A DNA stretch of 64,000 nucleotides from Notamacropus eugenii (lineage: Eukaryota; Chordata; Mammalia; Diprotodontia; Macropodidae). The notes beneath the pieces are model-generated. The model did not search any database. It saw only the letters and a program-made list of their open reading frames with translations, and was not told the DNA's origin. The stretch spans positions 357,210,128 to 357,274,127 of the forward strand of contig NC_092873.1 in NCBI RefSeq assembly GCF_028372415.1. Direction: 5' to 3'. Positions 61,906 through 64,000 of this stretch are shown here, piece by piece. A program made the translations under genes and the position numbers. Within the stretch, counting starts at the first letter, position 1. The number at the start of each line of letters is the position of its first letter.

Positions 61906-62575
61906 CTTTCCTTTATGGTTTTGTCCATAAGTTTTTTGACATTGTTGTCTTCTTTTGAAATTTTTCTTGGTCTTCCCTGTCACCATAACTTTCTAGGGTA
62001 AGAATTTTAGCTGTTGAAGTTATTTTGGTCATCTTTGTTTTGACTTTTACCTTTCTTTTAAATTTGATCTCTGTTCCCAGGGCAGAAGGGGCTCTATCTC
62101 AATCTTCTTGTGCCAGTGGCTGCAGGCCCTGGCTGTTTATCTCGTGCTGCACTCATTGTTCCCTGAGGCATAAGGAGACCCTCGTGTCAGCTGTTGTGCT
62201 GATGCAGTGCAGTACCGGTGGATGTCAGTGCTGGTGGGGTAGTAGTCTGGCAGGTAACCTGGTGCTGAGTTGGGTTTCTAGTGGTGGTATCTGGCATGTG
62301 CTGCGATCAGGTGAGATCTTTTGTTTGGTTCCCTGGGGCAATGCAGAAGCACTTAGAAGTATGGCACTGGAGGATGCCTGATTGCCCTGAGGTATGCTGA
62401 AGCACATAGTGGTCTGCCTGTTGGAGAATGTCTGCTTGTCTAGGACTATACTGAAGCAAATAGTGGTTCTCAGAGCAGGAGTCTGCCAGTTCCTCTGGCT
62501 ATGCAAAAGCACATGAGAGGTGTTGGTGTGGGAGCTTGACTGCTCCAACACATTTGGGTTCAGAATCATGTTTCA
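61906..62575 (-). mobile_element. L1/HAL1 ORF1 N-terminus and 5' untranslated fragment
   Basis: Homologous to 56780-57590 (for example tgacattgttgtcttctt and gatctctgttcccaggg). It joins the preceding ORF1 C-terminal piece without the central part of ORF1. The 5' end is not reached. Confidence 0.65.
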
Positions 62576-63394
62576 GTGTCTTATTTTAAAAGTGGACTTT
62601 GCTTTCCCAGAGCAGGAATAGAGGAGTTGGAGGAGCAAACTTGGGAGTTATTCAGCGAGCTTTTTAATTTCATAAAGACACTAAAGTTTTCTTCAGCTAC
62701 CTATTGTCACTTCAGTGAAGTAGAAAAGGAATAGAGAATGGAAAAAACTCACACCACCTGTAGACCTCTAGAATAGCGTTCTTTCAACAGTTGGATATCT
62801 TTCATAATCTTTTTGATATTTCTTATTTTTTACATCACCAGTGTTTCCAAAATATTCTTCCCTTCCTACCTCCAAAGAATCATACTGTATAGGAAAGAAT
62901 AAGTAAGAAAGGGGGAAGAACAGTTCAGCAAAGCTCACTAACACATTGCAGAATTGTAACATTATATGAGTGTCACACACCAAGTTTATATCAGAAGTAA
63001 GGTTTATTAAGTTTCAAAATTCAATTATAGTTCACTAAGTTCTCAATGGAAAATTACTTCATGAACCAGTAACTTATAAGGAAAATATTCTTCTTATTAA
63101 GATTAATTTTTCAAATCAAAGTCATCTTCCCCTATATCACATCTAGTGTAATAGCTTGATATTTGTCAAGGTAGACATTCCTTGAAATCTAGTGCAATAT
63201 CTAGATTTTCATTCTTCAACGAATAAATATCATAAATCCTACTCTGAGGTCTCACTGTGGAATGAATGTGACATGGAAATGACAAAGGTGGTGTCATGAG
63301 AAATACAAAATCCAGTAGCTGCTGCCAAGCAGGGAAGTTTCCATGTTTGTGCCTAATGCTGGACTTTATGATTGTGTCTTAGAACCTTAGGGGT
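62576..63394. other. Unassigned AT-rich sequence
   Basis: I see no ORF of substance, no recognisable repeat and no convincing match to the KRTAP unit here. It may be old unique sequence of the cluster. Confidence 0.5.
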
Positions 63395-63590
63395 ACAATA
63401 ATACAGTAAAAAGAGGATTTGATTTGAAATCAAAGGACTTGGGTTTAAATGTCATTTCTGCCATTTTTATCTTGGGTTACATGGGGCAAATCAAATAAAA
63501 CTCTTTGGCCCTCATGGACCATCTAAAAAAGTATTGATGAGCTCAGGTGTTTGATTCTCTAGATAAACTTATTCCTAGGTCAGCTACAAG
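63395..63590 (+). mobile_element. MIR/THER-type SINE fragment
   Basis: The order aaatcaaaggacttgggttt, then atttctgcca, cttgggttacatggggcaa, ctctttggccctcatgg and catctaaaa follows the MIR core pattern (gagtc..gacctgggtt, ctgccac, cttgggcaagt, tcttggcctca, catctgtaaaat). Confidence 0.75.
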
Positions 63591-64000
63591 ACAGTGACAG
63601 AATTTTCAATGACAAAGCATTTTAGGGTGAAAATGTTATTGATCCCTTCAAAAGAAACCATTTAACTTCTAATACTATTTTCTCCCCCAACACAACCATT
63701 CTTGGGACAAAGAAGCATAATCAAGCAAAACAAACTTACCCATGGACTACATCTGATCTCATGGATTTCAATCTCTGCCTGTAGTCTATAGGACTTCTCC
63801 TGAGAGCAGAAAGGTATGTTTCATCATCAGTCCTCTGAAATCAAGATAGGTCATTGAACTGCTGTGAATACTGATGTCTGGTAGACTTGTTTTTCTTTGT
63901 ATTACTGTGGTCATTGTGTGTGCTGATGTCCTGTCTCAACTTACTCAACTGTGCACTTATATTTCCAAGTATTTTCTGAATTCTTCATTTTCATGCCTTA
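63591..64000. other. Unassigned sequence at window end
   Basis: No gene, RNA or repeat that I can support. Confidence 0.5.

Noticed and set aside
63321-63345. Short tagctgctgccaag motif as a possible KRTAP remnant
   Set aside because: Too short, with no cysteine-pair periodicity in any frame around it.

Overview
The window looks like part of a mammalian hair or claw keratin-associated protein (KRTAP) cluster, most likely from a marsupial. The protein family is clear from the sequence: intronless ORFs starting [11 protein letters not shown] and built of CC-x-x-x pentapeptides with about 40% cysteine, as in KAP4 ultra-high-sulfur proteins. The marsupial assignment is an inference. It rests on the abundance of L1 and of L1-derived elements that keep ORF1 but lack ORF2 (HAL1 type), together with THER/MIR-like SINE and L2 remnants.

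Positions 1-35325 are a head-to-tail tandem array of a ~4.3 kb unit: eight complete units and the first ~1.1 kb of a ninth. Each complete unit carries one plus-strand KRTAP4-like gene with an E-box, a TATA box 90 bases before the ATG, a strong Kozak start and an AATAAA signal 452 bases after the last base of the stop codon. A (CA)n tract lies ~400 bases upstream of each gene. Genes 2 to 6 encode the same 220-residue protein and gene 1 differs by one residue. Gene 7 (136 residues) and gene 8 (206 residues) are in-frame length variants. Differences in unit length are fully accounted for by the CA tract, one single-base indel and the in-frame coding deletions. I recognised no transposable element in the array.

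Positions 35326-64000 are the opposite. This is a pile of nested, mostly minus-strand L1 and HAL1 elements with two probable solo LTRs, an uncertain insert, an L2 and a MIR-type SINE. Between the LINE blocks lie diverged pieces of the same KRTAP unit (about 35326-35665, 49601-49915, 50259-50568, 57719-58204 and 58354-58734). The array therefore abuts an old, TE-shattered copy of its own repeat, so the locus has been duplicated on at least two time scales. I found no KRTAP coding sequence in this relic part.

The eight genes would act together as dosage copies of one cysteine-rich matrix protein that is disulfide-linked to hair keratins. No exotic system is apparent. The main interest is the concerted evolution of the array, the intragenic repeat changes in genes 7 and 8, and the sharp edge between homogenised and relic copies.
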